The notes under the pieces: generated by a model
What the model saw: only the letters and a program-made list of their open reading frames with translations
Databases searched by the model: none
Told to the model about the DNA's origin: nothing
Made by a program: the position numbers and the translations under genes
Source: Hybos culiciformis
Lineage: Eukaryota > Arthropoda > Insecta > Diptera > Hybotidae
Direction of reading: 5' to 3'
Assembly: GCA_964007475.1 (NCBI GenBank)
Contig: OZ023274.1
Span: 33,056,861 to 33,120,860 of the forward strand
Length of the DNA: 64,000 nt
Shown: positions 1-13,955 of the stretch, one piece after another
Layout of the letters: every line of letters begins with the position of its first letter
Position numbering within the stretch: position 1 is the first letter of the stretch

Positions 1-1255
1 TTACTGTTTATGGGATTAAAAAGTGATTGATTTTAAATGAAAACGCATTGTTTTTCAAATAAATGCTAGGTAAAAACACAACTCATAAAAATAAAGTATT
101 TACTATAAAATACTTTATATGGTAAACTAAAATTCATTAAAAAAGTTAATTATAGTATGTACATTCAATTCGCGTAACGCATTGTCATCGACTACAAGTC
201 GATGTGCAAAATTTCATCTCGATCCAGACGACAGGAAGTAGGTCTATTTTCATTTCTTAAATTCAACAATCAACGCTACCAAGTTAATATATCTATAAAG
301 GATTTAAAAAGAGAACAGGTAGAATAAATAGAAATAATTGTTACAAATTCCAAAATTTTCAGAAATTAAGAAGAAAAATTTGTTTGTAATAAAATTATTA
401 ATAATTAAATAAATTAAAATGATTGAAACTCTCTGAATAATGGTAATTTAATAATGAAATGATAATGAGTTCATTAGAACTGTTTGATACTTTAAAAGGG
501 TATAAGACTTTTTAGAATCTGTTAAGACTAAGTGCTCCAAATCTCTTCAAAACCATTGTTATGTGTCACAAAATGGTTTTGAAGAGATTTCGAGCACTTA
601 GCCTTAACCGATTCTAAAACGTTTATGTCATTTTAAACTATGAAACATTCCTGAGGTTGTGAATGAAATGTTTTTTTTAAATTAAACTTTAAAATAATCT
701 AAAACGGCTCTACAATCAAATTTTGGGACAAAAAATCCAAACTGGTACCAAGTCCTCTTAAGCCTGGTTATCCACTCGTGATATCTACTTAATAATTGAA
801 GGAAATTAACTAAAGTTACGATAATTTAAAATAAATTATTTAAAAATTATTTAGAACTTATAAAAAATTTAGATCTTTATAGTTTTTTATAGTCACATTC
901 GAAATTCGTAAAATAATTTACACTCAAGAATTTGCCAGCCAAATGAAACTAAGCTATTACAAGGTTAACGCAGTCGAACGAGGCTATCAATGGTAAAATT
1001 AAAATAAAAAGAAAGCCTTCGCTAAAAAGCGAAATATTCAAAAGCTGGTAAACAAAAAACAAACAATTTGAAAAAATTTAGAAAAGAAATAGAATGAAAT
1101 TTAAAAAATCATAAAATAATAAAAAATAAATTTAAAGAAAAAAAGAAAACATTTAAAAAATAAGAAAAATATATTTAATTAAAACGACAGGAAAAAAACT
1201 TCAATTATTATAAAAAACCGAACCCAAACAGCCAGACAAGAGGACACATAAAAAA
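1..1255. other. Upstream non-coding DNA
   Basis: I see no supportable coding exon before the first RhoGEF exon. The stretch is A+T-rich and its only clear structure is the inverted repeat at about 476-655. The RhoGEF promoter and 5' UTR probably lie in the last few hundred bases, but no TATA box or initiator can be assigned. Confidence 0.6.
476..655. repeat. Foldback (MITE-like) inverted repeat
   Basis: Two arms of about 80 bp face each other around a loop of about 13 bp near 557-569. The inner ~45 bp of each arm (about 512-556 and 570-614) match with only a few changes. The outer parts, beginning near GAACTGTTTGATAC on the left, are more diverged. The shape fits an old non-autonomous DNA transposon. 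I could not find a convincing target-site duplication. Confidence 0.7.
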
Positions 1256-3842
1256 ATGTATTTGACTCCAACTCCAACTCTTGCTCCTGCTGTTGTAAAG
1301 AAAACAAATTTTAAAAAATGCATTATATCGACACCGGTCGTTTCTACACCTGTTAACTTCTCAGCAGAATTGAAACAAGCATTAATCGAACGCAACTTAC
1401 TGACTGCAAAAACTCGAAAAAAAGGTAAGAAAAATAAAATAGGTAGGTACCTACCCAGGTAGGTTCTTTCGGAAAACATTTTCCCGAATCCCTGAATGAC
1501 TGACATGAATGAAGACGTTTTAAAGTGATCTATATTTGTTGTTTATTCAGTTACTCTTCAACATGGTCTTGATTTTCTGTAAAACACCTTCATTCATGTT
1601 CAGCAGTATTAATAACCCAAAATATTTTTCTTTTTAGTGTGTTCAATGCTAACTGATAGTCCATCATCATCGCCGATGAATATTCATTATAATAATGAAG
1701 CCGACAAGCGTCATCAATTTCGATTGCAAGCAATTGAAGAAATATTCACTTCAGAAAAATCATATTTAAGTCAATTGGAAAGTTTAATTAAATATTTCAT
1801 AACACCTTTGAAGGATAAAAAAGTGATAAGTGAAAAAAATCATACAACACTTTTTGGCCAAATCGAAATGATTTACAATTTAAATTTGGAATTTGTTAAA
1901 GAACTTGAAAAAAATTTAGATAATGTTGCTAAGGCTTTCATAAAAATGGCACCATTTTTCAAATTATATTCGGTTTATGCTTTTGATTATAAAAATGGTT
2001 TACTATTGACGCAATATTTAATTGGTAGTAATGTTGTGCTTCGAAAATTTCTACAAGATACCGAGTCAAGACCAGAAGTTCACAAAAAACTCCATAGCTT
2101 AATGATAACACCAATTCAACGAGTTCCACGTTATAAATTATTGCTGGAACAAGTTTTACTCTATACAAGTCCAGCTGATCCGGATTATAAATTACTAAAA
2201 GGTAAGATTATAAATTGTAGGTACTAACATGGAATAAACAGCCGACTAGTCGGATTTTGTAAAAAAAATTTAATTTGCTTGATTGCTTCCTGACCTTTCA
2301 TTGATAGTAAAAATTAATTTTTCAGAATCAGTAAAACAAATCGAGCAGACAGTTACACACATAAATTCTGTAGTCGAAGATCAAGAAATAACCCAAATGT
2401 TACTAAATTTGCAAAATTCATTGGTAAATCGTCAACCGAATATTGTGAAGCCTAGTAGAAAAATTATCAAAGAAGGAATTTTGTTTAAAGTTAATAGAAA
2501 TGGAGAGCAGATCAAGCGATATTGTATATTAATGTCTGATATTTTTATGTATTGTAAAATTTTAAAAGAAAGATCCATAGATACAGCTGTAGAAAATTCA
2601 TTGGAATGTTGCTGTATATTTCCGTTAAAAAAATGTAAAGTTTATGAATTATTTTCTGGAAATTTTAAAATTTCATGTCAAGGCGATGGAATTATTTTAT
2701 GTGCCAATGATTTATATTTATCGCAGAGCTGGGTATCTTCAGTTAAAGATGCAATTGATACACACGTAGAATGTCGTAAAACATTACGCAAAGAATCAAG
2801 TAAAAGAACTCCAATGAGGTAAGCGTTTGTTTTTGTAATTTTAAATTAGAAAATTAACTTAAAATGGTTTTCTTTTTGCAGGAAGAAACACGTGAAAAAT
2901 TTTGACGCTGAATTTATTTTAAGCCCAAACAGACGCAGACCTGTAAGTAGAATTAGCTGCTTTTGTTTCAAAATTTTAATTATTTTTCTTTGCAACTATG
3001 TTAAAGAACATTTTTATTTTTGATACGTACATAATTGCCTAATCGTACAATTTTATCTACCTACTTAGTATGAAATCGTTTTTATTTTATTTTTTTTATT
3101 TCAGGACTATGAAACAGTTTTTCGAATTAACTCGGATAGTGATGACGATTTGAATAGTTCCAAAAAGATACTTTGTTTAAAAAAAAATTCGTTTAAAAAT
3201 ATATTGAAACGTAAAAACTCCAATAGCACTAACTGTGCAAAAAAAAGTTATGTGTCCGCATTAGAAACAAAAAAACAAATGTCTAGACTTAAATCTTTTA
3301 TTAAAATTCCAAGAGGAAAACCTTCAACCGAAACAGAAGTAAATGATATAAATGATAAAGATTACGATCCCACATACGGATTTGCAAAATACTCAGACAC
3401 ACAATCATATTTTCGAACTACAAATGTCGACAATACTATACCCAATTCCATTTTACGTCCCCAATTTCAAATTGTGGAGGATAATGGAACATCGTCGACA
3501 GAAATGGATAGTTTATATCCTTTAAGAAAACCAAAAAATGATGAATATTTGATAAGTGAAAATTTTCTATCAACAAATAATAGAAATTTTTTTCAAAATA
3601 AGGAAAATGGTCTAGAAATTGAAATACAACGAAAACGAGTTAAATTTAATGATTTGCCTAAAGAATTTCCATCATCATCATCATCACTGGAAATGTATTG
3701 GAATCCATATTATGAAAGTAAAAATGAAAATGCAACTATATTAAACAGTAATAAGCCCAAAGCTTTTGAATTCGATGTAGAAGAGGCCCCAAAAGAAACT
3801 TTGAAACAGCGAATTCTCAATTTTTTTTCAAAATTATTTTAA
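1256..3842 (+). CDS. Rho guanine nucleotide exchange factor (DH-PH), five exons
   Basis: Predicted activator of Rho-family GTPases (GDP/GTP exchange) at the cell cortex. Coding exons are 1256-1424, 1638-2201, 2326-2818, 2882-2942 and 3105-3842. All introns are GT-AG, phases agree throughout, and the product is about 674 residues. The DH domain spans about residues 84-255 and contains the family's best conserved helix, LMITPIQRVPRYKLLLEQ (residues 211-228). A PH domain follows at about 290-393, ending in the usual Trp-bearing helix (SWVSSVKDAI). The ~245-residue tail is Ser/Lys/Asn-rich with an acidic DSDDD patch and no domain I recognise. The N-terminal 80 residues are low-complexity, so an additional upstream exon cannot be excluded. 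The DH-PH core recalls ARHGEF39-type GEFs, but that subfamily call is weak. The start is the first ATG in the open frame of exon 1. Confidence 0.88.
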
Positions 3843-3951
3843 CATTAAAAAACATATTATGTGAGTACAGAATTTTTTCCTAATTACTACTATCTTCTCG
3901 TGTTTAAGGAGCTAAATATGTATTGAAATTAATATAAAAACAGAAGTAAAA

Positions 3952-3957
3952 AATAAA
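3952..3957 (+). terminator. Poly(A) signal of the RhoGEF gene
   Basis: Canonical AATAAA 110 bases after the RhoGEF stop codon, followed by T-rich sequence. Confidence 0.55.
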
Positions 3958-5020
3958 GTCTAGTTTATTTCAATTGAATTAATTTGCTTGAATTAATTTA
4001 GCTAGAACAATATCTGTAGGTATATACAATAAAATAGAGAATGTTGTTTTATTGATCCTGAAATAAAAACATATCTATTGAACAATTATTAAAAACGATT
4101 TTATATTGTTGAAAGCGACTTCAGAAAACATTTATCGTCGGAACAAGTTCTTTATTTTAAAATTACAAATTTTTTATTCAATTAGTTAGAACAAAAATTA
4201 TTATTATTACAATACTGAATTTATTCAAATATCACAAAGTGGAAGATGATACATTTGAAAAGGGGAAAAGGTTTGTTTATTTATTTTTTTTTTTTTTTTC
4301 AAAAATAGCATCATAGAAAAGAGAATCGTTGATAGATAAGGTTTTTTTTTCCTTCAAATTTCTTTGTTCGCTTCATACAATAATATTATTTATTTGCTAT
4401 CTTTAAAAAAAAAAAAACTAAACTGAATTATTTATTTTTTTTATTTATTATGTTTCTCATATTTATTTTGTTTATTGAATTTTTGTTTGTTATTATGTTC
4501 TCCTCTCTGCATCTATAAGTTTTTTTTTTCATTTCTAGTATAAAATTTTGTTTTTTGTATATGTTAAGATAGATACTTTGTAATACATAAGGTTTGTATA
4601 TATGGAAAATAAATAATATATAGGTATATTTCTTGTGTTTATAAATTATTATATTATATTGAATTTTATATTCATGTATTTTGAAATATATAAGTCAATT
4701 TTGGACACTTATGTATAATCAAAGAGTTTTTTTTTATTTGTATATAAAACAAAGAAATTTCATGGAAAATGTATGTTGCATTTAACATTATTAGTTGGTT
4801 TAGTAGGAGTGTATATTATTTTCATTATCTTTCAAAATATATTATTGAAGAATTAGAGTATGGAACTATCTTTGTTCATATAGTATAATTCAAGATGAGG
4901 ACTACATGAAGAAACATAAATTAATCAAATTGGATGTCAAAATGTTTGAAACTTCCAATTCGATTTCTAAAAAGACTAGCCATTAAGTAATTTAACTTTA
5001 TTTATTTCCAAATATTAAGT

Positions 5021-5092
5021 TAATTTTACAGATGTTAAGATTTGTATTTGCCTTGTATTAAGCAAATACAAATCTTAACATCTGTAAAATTA
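5021..5092. repeat. Perfect 31-bp inverted repeat (hairpin)
   Basis: The arms at 5021-5051 and 5062-5092 are exact reverse complements over 31 bases, separated by 10 bases. Transcribed from either strand they would form a perfect stem. It may be a tiny palindromic MITE or a recent inverted duplication. A perfect stem is atypical for an animal microRNA. Confidence 0.85.
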
Positions 5093-8000
5093 AATTAAAG
5101 AGGAAAGTAATTAAAATATATGAATATATAATAAAATAGAGAATGCTATATTTAATAAATATTGCAAAAATTAATTTGAATTAATTGTAAAAAAATATAA
5201 AATTAGATTTTAAAAGAAAGACATTTTTGAATTAGAAAGTGAAATCTGTTATAAGTGGACTATTCTGGAAAATAATTTAAATAACATCGGAGCTAAAAAA
5301 TAGATCTGAAACAGCTACTTGCCATTTTGCCTTCGATAACTGTGTGAATAAAACTGAGTGGCAAATAAGGTCTTCTACTATTGAAAGATTAAGAAGTTGA
5401 AGTCCGCCAGAATACAAAATCAAAAATTTAGAACGAAGAAAAATTAAGAAGAACTTTTTAAGTTTAACGAGTTCTATCTAAAAAACATTGGCTAGTCGAT
5501 ACTTCATTACGAAAATAATAAAATGCCTATTCTTAATATTTCTTAATCTAGAAAATAATATATAAGTACATATATAAAGTTTGCAACGAAAATTTTTTAA
5601 TGAGCCCTATTTTAATAAATTTTTTTTGTTACATCGTTAAAAGTATAATACTTTTATACATATTATTTCCCCTTATTTATTATTATTTTTTTTTCTTCAT
5701 TGTTGGTATACAAAGCGCAGCTGAGTTTTGTAAACATTGAATTTTTTTTTTTTCTTCTTTTTACACAATATCAATTAAATCCAATATCATATTTTTTTTT
5801 TTTTTTTTTCATAATAAAGAAAAATTTCTAGTTTCTGTACACATAATATTTCAGTCAGCTGAGAAATTTCATCCCATTTAGTTGGTCTTTATTTCAAAAT
5901 ATTAAAAAATATAATACCTACATATATATAAAAAAAGAAGAAAATTTAAAATTCATATTCTGTGTTTATTTACAAAAATAAAATTAATTAAAAAAATCTA
6001 TCTTAATAATTCATTATAAAAAATCCAATATCTAGAAAATATAAATAAAAATAAAAATTATTTTTTTTGTTTTTAAATCTTAAAAAAAAAAAATTTATGT
6101 AAATAAATAAAAAATAATAAATAACAAAAAAAAAATAAATAAATCATAATAATAAAAAAAGGTAGAGAAAAAAAAAATCTATATTATTTTTCGTACCCTA
6201 TAAAAAAATAATTATAAAAAAAAATAAATCAATAAATAAAAAAAAATATATTAAAAAAAAAAATTGCCCCTATTTAGAAGAAGACAAAATATAAAAATAA
6301 AAATAAAAAAAAAAGAAAGTTGTGATTTTAATAATTGAAATTATTCAAAATTAGAGAAAAAAAAAATTAAAATTATTTTTCTAAACAAAGGTAAGTTTTT
6401 TTTGTTTACTTTTTGGAACTGATGATGTTTCTAAAAGAAATCGAAACTACGCTTTCGTTTATGTTTTTTTTCTTAACAAATTTTATGTGAATTTTTTCCT
6501 TTTCATACAAAGAAAAAAAAATAGTTATGGCGTCTTATGTATAGTTTATTTTTTTTTTTACATAAAATTTGCTCAAAAAAATAATTTTTTTTTTTGGACT
6601 TTGAAAAACCCAAAACATTAAGTATGTAGGTACCTACCTATGTACCTATTAAAAAAATATTTGCAAAAAAAAATTTAAATAATTTATTTTCTAGGAATAT
6701 TTTCAAAAACTGTAATTGTTATATATATTCGGGAACTTCTTCATAGTTTGAATTTTAGTATTTTAGTTTACTTGACTTAAAAGCCAATTTGAAAAAGTAA
6801 TGCTACAAGTAATTTCGTAGGGTAGTGGTCTTAAAATTGACTTTATGTCACCTTTAAATTTCTATAGAAGTAGAAGACGACATAGAATAATTTGACTTTA
6901 TATCGCTTTTAGATCTTATACCTTATCTGCACTTGGACCTTAAAACCTTTGAGCGGAACTGACCTGTGAACAGGCCTTTCTCATACAAAAAAAAGGGGAA
7001 AACAAACTTTAGCTTTACTGTTTCTATTTAAAATTTAGTAAAACGACATAACGTCAATCGACTTTATGTTCTGAGCAAATTTTTAGCGACAAAAGGTTAA
7101 TTGACTGGGCCTTAAGACATCTCCGATGCTTCGTAATTTTAAAATCAAATCCTTTTTATTCAGTTTAAGTTGTCTTATTATAATAATGAATAATAATAAG
7201 CTAAGCTTTTAAAAAATTACAGCTGTTCTCTTAATAATTTTATGGTGTTTTTTTTATATGTTTTTGTGATATTAAATTACAGTTTTTTTTTTTATCTCGT
7301 TGATTTATTTAAAAACAAAGATCAGCTGTATAATAATTATTGGTCATATGTGCCAGCAATATGTTTTTTTTTTTTATAAACAATTATAATAATCATCATA
7401 TATTAATATAGGAATTTATTATATAAAATAGCAGGTTTAAAAAATAATATCAAAGATCGAACACCACAATGTCAGCTATTTTTCAAGGTTTTCAAAGGCC
7501 AATTTGAGTAAAAAAAAACTTCACCCCATGTCTATATTTCAGTCGAGATTGTATTAACTCTAGAATCAAAGCAAATCTAAGACCAACTTTTCGCAGTGAA
7601 GGCTTTTAGGATTAAGTAAACCAGTTTAATTATTAAATAAATACAATCAATTAGATTGATGTTACACAATCTAATCTATTTATTCAATTTAGGTACTAAA
7701 TAAAAAGCCCCTAAAAAAGTTTTTTGCTCAATTAAAATTATCGTTCAATTTATTTTTATTTTGAATTTTAAGAATTTTTTAATATATTGCTAAGATTTTA
7801 ATTTTTAAATCTAAACTTTAATTATTTAATTAAACATTGCTCGGTATAGTATAGTCTATACATAGTGTATAAAAACAGATATGAATTATTCAACATTAAA
7901 TATTCATAATTTCATGTACGTACTTATTTTATATTTATGCTTCAAATTAACTGTATACTAAGGTACTTTAGTTCAAAACAAAAACAAAATTTTTTTGTAA

Positions 8001-8749
8001 AGGGTCTAATTTTTTATGAAAAATCAGTTAGTGTGAACAAAGCAGGCAAAAAGGGGCCAATATACATACACATAATAAAAAACATTACAGAAATGCACTA
8101 TCAATTTTTAAAAAAGTCAAGTTGAATAAAAAATATCATTGTTTCTTTTCATGGTAATTTTGGTGATATGGTTCACAGAGTTTGACTTGCAAATGATATA
8201 GCTACCAGAATAAATGAAAAAAATTATTCTTTTTCTTAAATTAATGAGATATTTTTCAAACACTATATTTTAAAATAAGATTTTAACTTAAGCAAAACAA
8301 GAATCAATATCTCAACATTGCGCCTGTTTTGTTAAATGATATACACAGTGTAAGAACAAGAGAACTTTGCGTATCACAATGTTGTATTTGATCATGTTCT
8401 CCATCATGGAATTTTTTATATAATTTTTTATTAAGTTAAAAAAAAATTTTAATATCGGAAATTTTGTTATGACGTTAAATTACATTATTACAATATTATT
8501 TATTGTTTTGCGCATATAATTATGAAACATTAGGTCTTACATTTTTCATAATTACTTTTGTTTGAGTAATTTACTAATTCAACAATAATAAAATGACTTA
8601 CTACGAATTTTTTTTTTTAGATATATTGCGTGTAAAAAAAAATAATAAAACGCTATTATTTCAATTAATGAAAAAAAAAAATCATAAAAATTTCATTGAA
8701 ATCAATATTAAGAACAACAAAATAAGTTATTTATACATTCAATTAAAAG

Positions 8750-8940
8750 TTTAATTCCATTGACCTATTACGAAATCAAAATCATAGTCATTAAAAAAGC
8801 ATAACTTTGACTTAACCAACCCTGCATGTTTTAGTGTTTATAATTACGGAGTTAAATTGACCAGTTACGAAATCTGAAATCAAATAATGTTAAAGCATGT
8901 GATTGTGACCTAAGTGTTTCACTTTATAATATAGTTACTT
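8750..8940. repeat. Diverged tandem duplication, about 100-bp unit
   Basis: Two head-to-tail units begin near 8750 and 8851. Shared landmarks in order are a TTGACC-type word, TTACGAAATC, an AAAGCAT word, a TGACTTA/TGACCTA word and AGTGTTT. The units differ by many substitutions and small indels, so the duplication is old. Confidence 0.55.
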
Positions 8941-9122
8941 TGTTTTTTTTCTTCGTTTCGTTCTTCAAAATTAACAAGAAACTATTTTTACTCGAAATTT
9001 GAGACTGTGTAGGCGTTCTCATACTACTAAAAATAATCAAACCGAATTTATAGATACTACAAAATTTTCCACAAACATGAGACATTATTTTCTACACGAA
9101 TTTCTACGTTTTTTTATCTTTG

Positions 9123-9186
9123 AAGCGCAATTTAAAGGTAGTACTAGAGATCGGGTAAAATAGATACAAAATTTTAAATTGCGCTT
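9123..9186. repeat. 14-bp inverted repeat
   Basis: AAGCGCAATTTAAA at 9123-9136 is matched exactly in inverse orientation at 9173-9186, 36 bases away. Flanking similarity fades quickly, so this may be the remnant of a small foldback element. Confidence 0.5.
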
Positions 9187-12100
9187 GAACAAATAATTGA
9201 TGGAAAAATAACTACCTGCAAAGTAAGAATTTCCAAATGCTAATGGATTTCAATAATCTCTATGGGGTAATTACTTAAATGTTTTTCTAATTTTTTTTTT
9301 TTTGTAAATATCACGCATAAAAAATTGAATCATTTATGTTGTACAAAAGCTAAAGCGTTCTTATTTAATATTTTTTTCAGATAGTAGATATAGAATTTCA
9401 TTGAAAATGCAAAGAACAGCGAAAATTTAAAATTGCTTATTATTAATTACCTGCATTGGGCAATTGGGCTCATTCATGATGAGTAACACTTTTTTTTTAT
9501 TATAATTACCTTGCTTTTTAAATAGGTATTTACATTTTGAAATTGAACTAATTATTAAATATTATATTTTCCTAGTTAAAAATATGCCTATCTCTAACTT
9601 ATAATAATTCGATTTATATTTTATGTCTCTATAAGATTGTTAAACTAATTCAGTTTTCTTTTCCTTATTGCGGTATTGTGGTACAAATATTGTGAGAAAA
9701 TGGAATAAATTCTTAATACCTCCACAACATTATAGTTTTTTAATTATAAATATACTAAATTAAAATTTTATACATTCTTTTATAATCTTACATTTACAAA
9801 AATCATATTTCAAAAGTTAAAAAATACACCCTCAGTGCCAGTTGTGATAAAAAAATATAATACATATACGATATACGTATATGTATTTCTATTTTTTGAA
9901 AAATAATATCTTAAGTAGGTAGGTAGCTAAAAATATCCTTAGTACAGTATATCCTCGAGTATATCTTACTGATCATTAAAAAATATGCTTTAATTTTTTT
10001 TTATTTTTTATAGTGTTTAGGGACACAAGTGCTTTATTTTTATTTTGATTTTTCCTTATGAAAAAAAATAATTTCACATTTAGAGCTAGGTTTAAATAAA
10101 AAATTGAGTAACAAAATTTGTAAATAGGTATTTGATTTATTTTAAAAACAAGAGAAAAAGGTTAGTTAGACCTTTGGGTAAACTATTTTTTGCTTGCAAT
10201 GTGTATTCTCGCTTCAACTTTAACATTTTTATTTCATAAATATCTCTTCATCGTAACTAAATTGCTTAGATTTTCATTTCAAAAATTAAACGATATATAC
10301 TCTTTAAATTGTCCTTTGTCTTTTTGTATATTAAAATCACTTGTGAAACTAAAATTATTTTCAATTTTGTCGACCATTAATTTTACTTTGCAAACGATTT
10401 AATTTTTTTTTTAATTTTTACAGGAATCAATTTTTTATTTTTCAATAATTTTGAATACTTTGGAAGAAAGAAATATTTATGATTTTTTTCTTCTGGATAT
10501 TTATACGTATTTGTCACATGAGTAAATTGTATACGCACAGAACCCACAGAACATATATTCACAATATATATGAAAACATATAAGGATATCCTTAATGAAA
10601 TATAAATGAAAGGAAAATCAAGAGAAATGAAATAGAAACAATAATAATAAAATCATGGATTTTTTCATGAATAAAAAAAATATTTTTTCGTGAGTCCTGG
10701 AGAAAATTTATATTTGTTTTGTAAATAATACATTATGTACGTATTATAATGTACATATAATTATAGATTTTGTTTTAATTTGAAATTATTTTTTTTTTGT
10801 AAGTTTCATTTTTATATTTTAATATTAAGATTTTAATTTCATTAAATAAAATAGAGAAACAAATTTCTGTAAAACATGCATATACCTATATAAATCAAGA
10901 AACTTTGTAAGCAAAGAACATTATTCGTCAAATGTTAATTGCGATGTGATGAGAATTATGCGAACTATAAAATTGTGAAATTAAATTTAAAATTTTTGAA
11001 ATTTTTTTTTTAATTTTCTGAATCAATAATAATGTGTTAACAATTTTAAGAATTTCTTATTATTTTTTAAATATTTATTTTTACACTTCGTTGTATTAGA
11101 ACTAGAACATAAAATCATAATAAGTCGAATAAAGAAGTAAAAATAATAATATGGTCAAATACTGCAAATATATAGGTTTGAAATTTAGGATAGTTTATTG
11201 TAGGCAACAAATGTTTGTTATGGAATAAAGATTTTTTAATCTCATTAATTTTAATCCTTAAAGTAATATCCTCAAAGGCATGAATAATTTAACTTGCAGC
11301 CTTTTTCAAAACTCAACATTAAAATCTAGATTAAAATATAAAATTGTAACATTTGAAGTAATAAAAATTATTGAATATAAAATTTAATTTTAATATTGTT
11401 GAAAGAAAAAGTTATTAACCTGCGCAAAATGTCCTTCTACGCAAGAAATAATATTTTTTTTTTCCTTTTTTTTCCTTTCGTTCATATATTGTAGATACCC
11501 AAACATAACATTTAAAAAGATAATAATAATAATAATAATTTTCTCCTCTTTCTGATTTTAAGGAAAATTTTTTAAGACTTCAGCGTTTCCTATATACAAG
11601 GTTTTTTTTCTTTTATTCCTAACTAAAAAAGAGTATGTACCTATAATAACTACATACATTTATATACTTTTGAAGCAATATAGGATTTATTTACAATTTT
11701 TTTCTTCTCCACAAAAAATTCTATAAATAGAAATTCCTTTCTTGAGGAAAAGTAATTTATGTATATTATTATTTTAATACACATAAAATTGAAAAAAAAA
11801 AAATTGTATTTTATATTATTACTATTTTATTCATAAAATAAAAAAAAATATATCCTGGGCAAAAAAAAGGATGTTTACAATTTTTTTTTTAATGTAAATA
11901 TTTTTGTTATCGTTAGCATTTAAAATTTAACGAAAAATTTCCTTTTCAATTTGTAACTTACTTTAACAAGGAGCAGCATGCATTACTTATATAGAATTTA
12001 TTTATTTTTTTTTTTTAAATCAATTTTGCAACCAATAAAATTTTTGTCGTTCATTTAATATCCATCAACATTTAAATTTTAATAATATCCTTACAACAAC

Positions 12101-13129
12101 GTATCCTGTGCGTGATTGAATGAGAAAAAAAATTTTATGTCTCGACGAAAGTTAATTTTCTTTAGTATGTCTTGTATGTTGTATGTTGGCCAATGTACAG
12201 GAAAAGAGTGCAATAATGTTAGTCAGCTTGATTAAGCATCAAATAAGGATTATCAAGAGTTTAGAATCCTTTCTTCAATCACACAAATATATTTTTATTT
12301 AATCTGCATACTATATGGTTTTACTAACTAGGTGGTGTAGGTACAACGAATGGAAATTTCGGGATAAGATACCAAAAATTATATTTATGAACGTCGAGAA
12401 TAAAATCTATATTTTGTTGCATATTTATTATTGTCTTGTTATTTTTTTTTTTTTTGCCTGACTAATCTTCGAATTATTTACATGAGTGTGTAAATGTTAT
12501 GGAAAAAAGGTTTCAGTTTTTTAATTTTAATGAGTTTTTTAACTCTTTTCGTTTATATGAAATTACAGAAATTTCTCTACCGTATAGAGTAGATTTTTAG
12601 ATGGTACAGTGAAGAGAATATGTATTTTTTTTTCTGCATCTTTATCGATTTTTCGTCTGAAGTATATTGTTTCTTTTTTTTTTGTTTTCGTCTTTAATTT
12701 CTCCTTGCTTAATGTCATGGCCAAACGAAAAGTTTTGCAAAATGTATTTAGTTATAAAGTAAAAAAAAAAAAAAAAAATTAAAACAGAAAAGCAGTAGGA
12801 AATTTTTTTTCTTTTTGATTGTACAAAATTAATATTGCATTTTAATGCTTAAAAATTGCTTTGATAAAAATATCAATTGATTATTTTTGGTTGATGTAAA
12901 ATCTTAAATATTAATATTATGGATCGTCTACATTAATTTCCTAACACGTTCCAATGCTACGCCATGACCTGAATTGGATTTCATTAACAATAAAAGAACC
13001 TGTATACTATTAAATAATTGTTACTTTATGTACATCCAAATAAACTTAACATAATAATAATTTAAAATTTGAATATAATGTGTTCTAATATTTTTGTACT
13101 CAATAATCTAATTAAATCTAACCTAATAT

Positions 13130-13955
13130 TTAATCCAGTTGCCACCCGCCACCGGAATTTCCATCGGGTTCATCGTCACTAGCAGCTGCAATTATTTTTA
13201 CAATTTTAGCAGCATCAAGTCCACCAAAACCACCATTATTATGTGAACCAGACGAAGCACTGTGCTCTTTAATAACTCTAATAATTGCTGGTTCTGGAGC
13301 ATGACTTTCAAAGCTTCCGTGACTCTCTTCTATCAAGCGTACAATCAATGGTGCAGGTGCTGAGATTCTGCCTCTACGGCCGCCTTCTTTTTTAATGATT
13401 CTTATAACTGCAGGAGGAGGAGCAGGACCTTGATTTTCGTGTCCATGTTCGCCACCACTATTATGATGAATAAGACGAACAGTTAATGGCTCACCACCAG
13501 AATGGCCTCCGTGACTTCCATGGCCCCCATGACCATAGTGTCCTCCTCCATCTTGTTCAATTACGTGAAGATGTATTTCACCTCCACCAGAAGATCCTCC
13601 ATGATGGCCGGCGTGATGTCCTCCATTGCCAATAAATCCTGCTTTAGCTACTGCTATGAAAAGCAGAATATATCCGATAATCTTCTTGAAAGATAAAGAA
13701 AAAATTTAAATATAAATTTGTTAAAAAAAATAAATACTTTAAAAAAATCCTAAGTTCCTACACTCATATAATATGTACGTATATATTTGAAAAAACAAGA
13801 TATTTTAATTTTTTGTTGTCGATTTTTTTAATCCTCACATACCAAAAAAACTTGTTAACAGATCTGAAGTCGTAAAACTCTCATCAGAACTGTTATATTA
13901 ATTTTTACTTATTTACTCTAGATTTTCCATCAATAAACTTATAACTTACTTTCAT
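13130..13955 (-). CDS. Small secreted Gly/His-rich repeat protein (cuticle/matrix-like)
   Basis: Two coding exons, 13950-13955 (ATG AAA only) and 13130-13684, give 186 residues. A tiny first exon ending inside the signal peptide is typical of insect cuticle genes. Residues 1-17 form a signal peptide (KKIIGYILLFIAVAKA, cut before GFIG). The mature chain alternates Gly/His/Ser-rich linkers with six short aliphatic-basic segments: IHLHVIEQ (39-46), LTVRLIHH (69-76), AVIRIIKK (94-101), LIVRLIEE (115-122), AIIRVIKE (135-142) and KIVKIIAA (162-169), spaced about 20-30 residues. There are no cysteines and no Rebers-Riddiford chitin-binding consensus. It is plausibly an extracellular structural protein (cuticle, eggshell or silk-like). 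I do not recognise the specific family. The TATA/Inr promoter suggests restricted, strong expression. Confidence 0.85.

Larger units (their letters stand above)
3843..13129. other. 9.3-kb intergenic DNA
   Basis: Very A+T-rich, with many homopolymer runs (for example around 5750-6360) and trinucleotide runs (AAT near 11,520). I found no coding exon. Short open frames at 7937-8125 and 10190-10402 have no codon structure, splice context or family resemblance. Identifiable structure is limited to the hairpin at 5021-5092, the tandem duplication at 8750-8940 and the inverted repeat at 9123-9186. Confidence 0.6.

Noticed and set aside
1201..1506. 101-codon minus-strand frame
   Set aside because: Antisense to RhoGEF exon 1, whose plus-strand reading joins in phase to the DH domain.
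9860..9888. Short palindrome of ATACGTAT-type words
   Set aside because: Expected by chance in dinucleotide-like A+T-rich sequence.
13502..13696. Plus-strand frame of 64 codons
   Set aside because: Complement of the Gly/His-rich gene, which has signal peptide, promoter and splice support.
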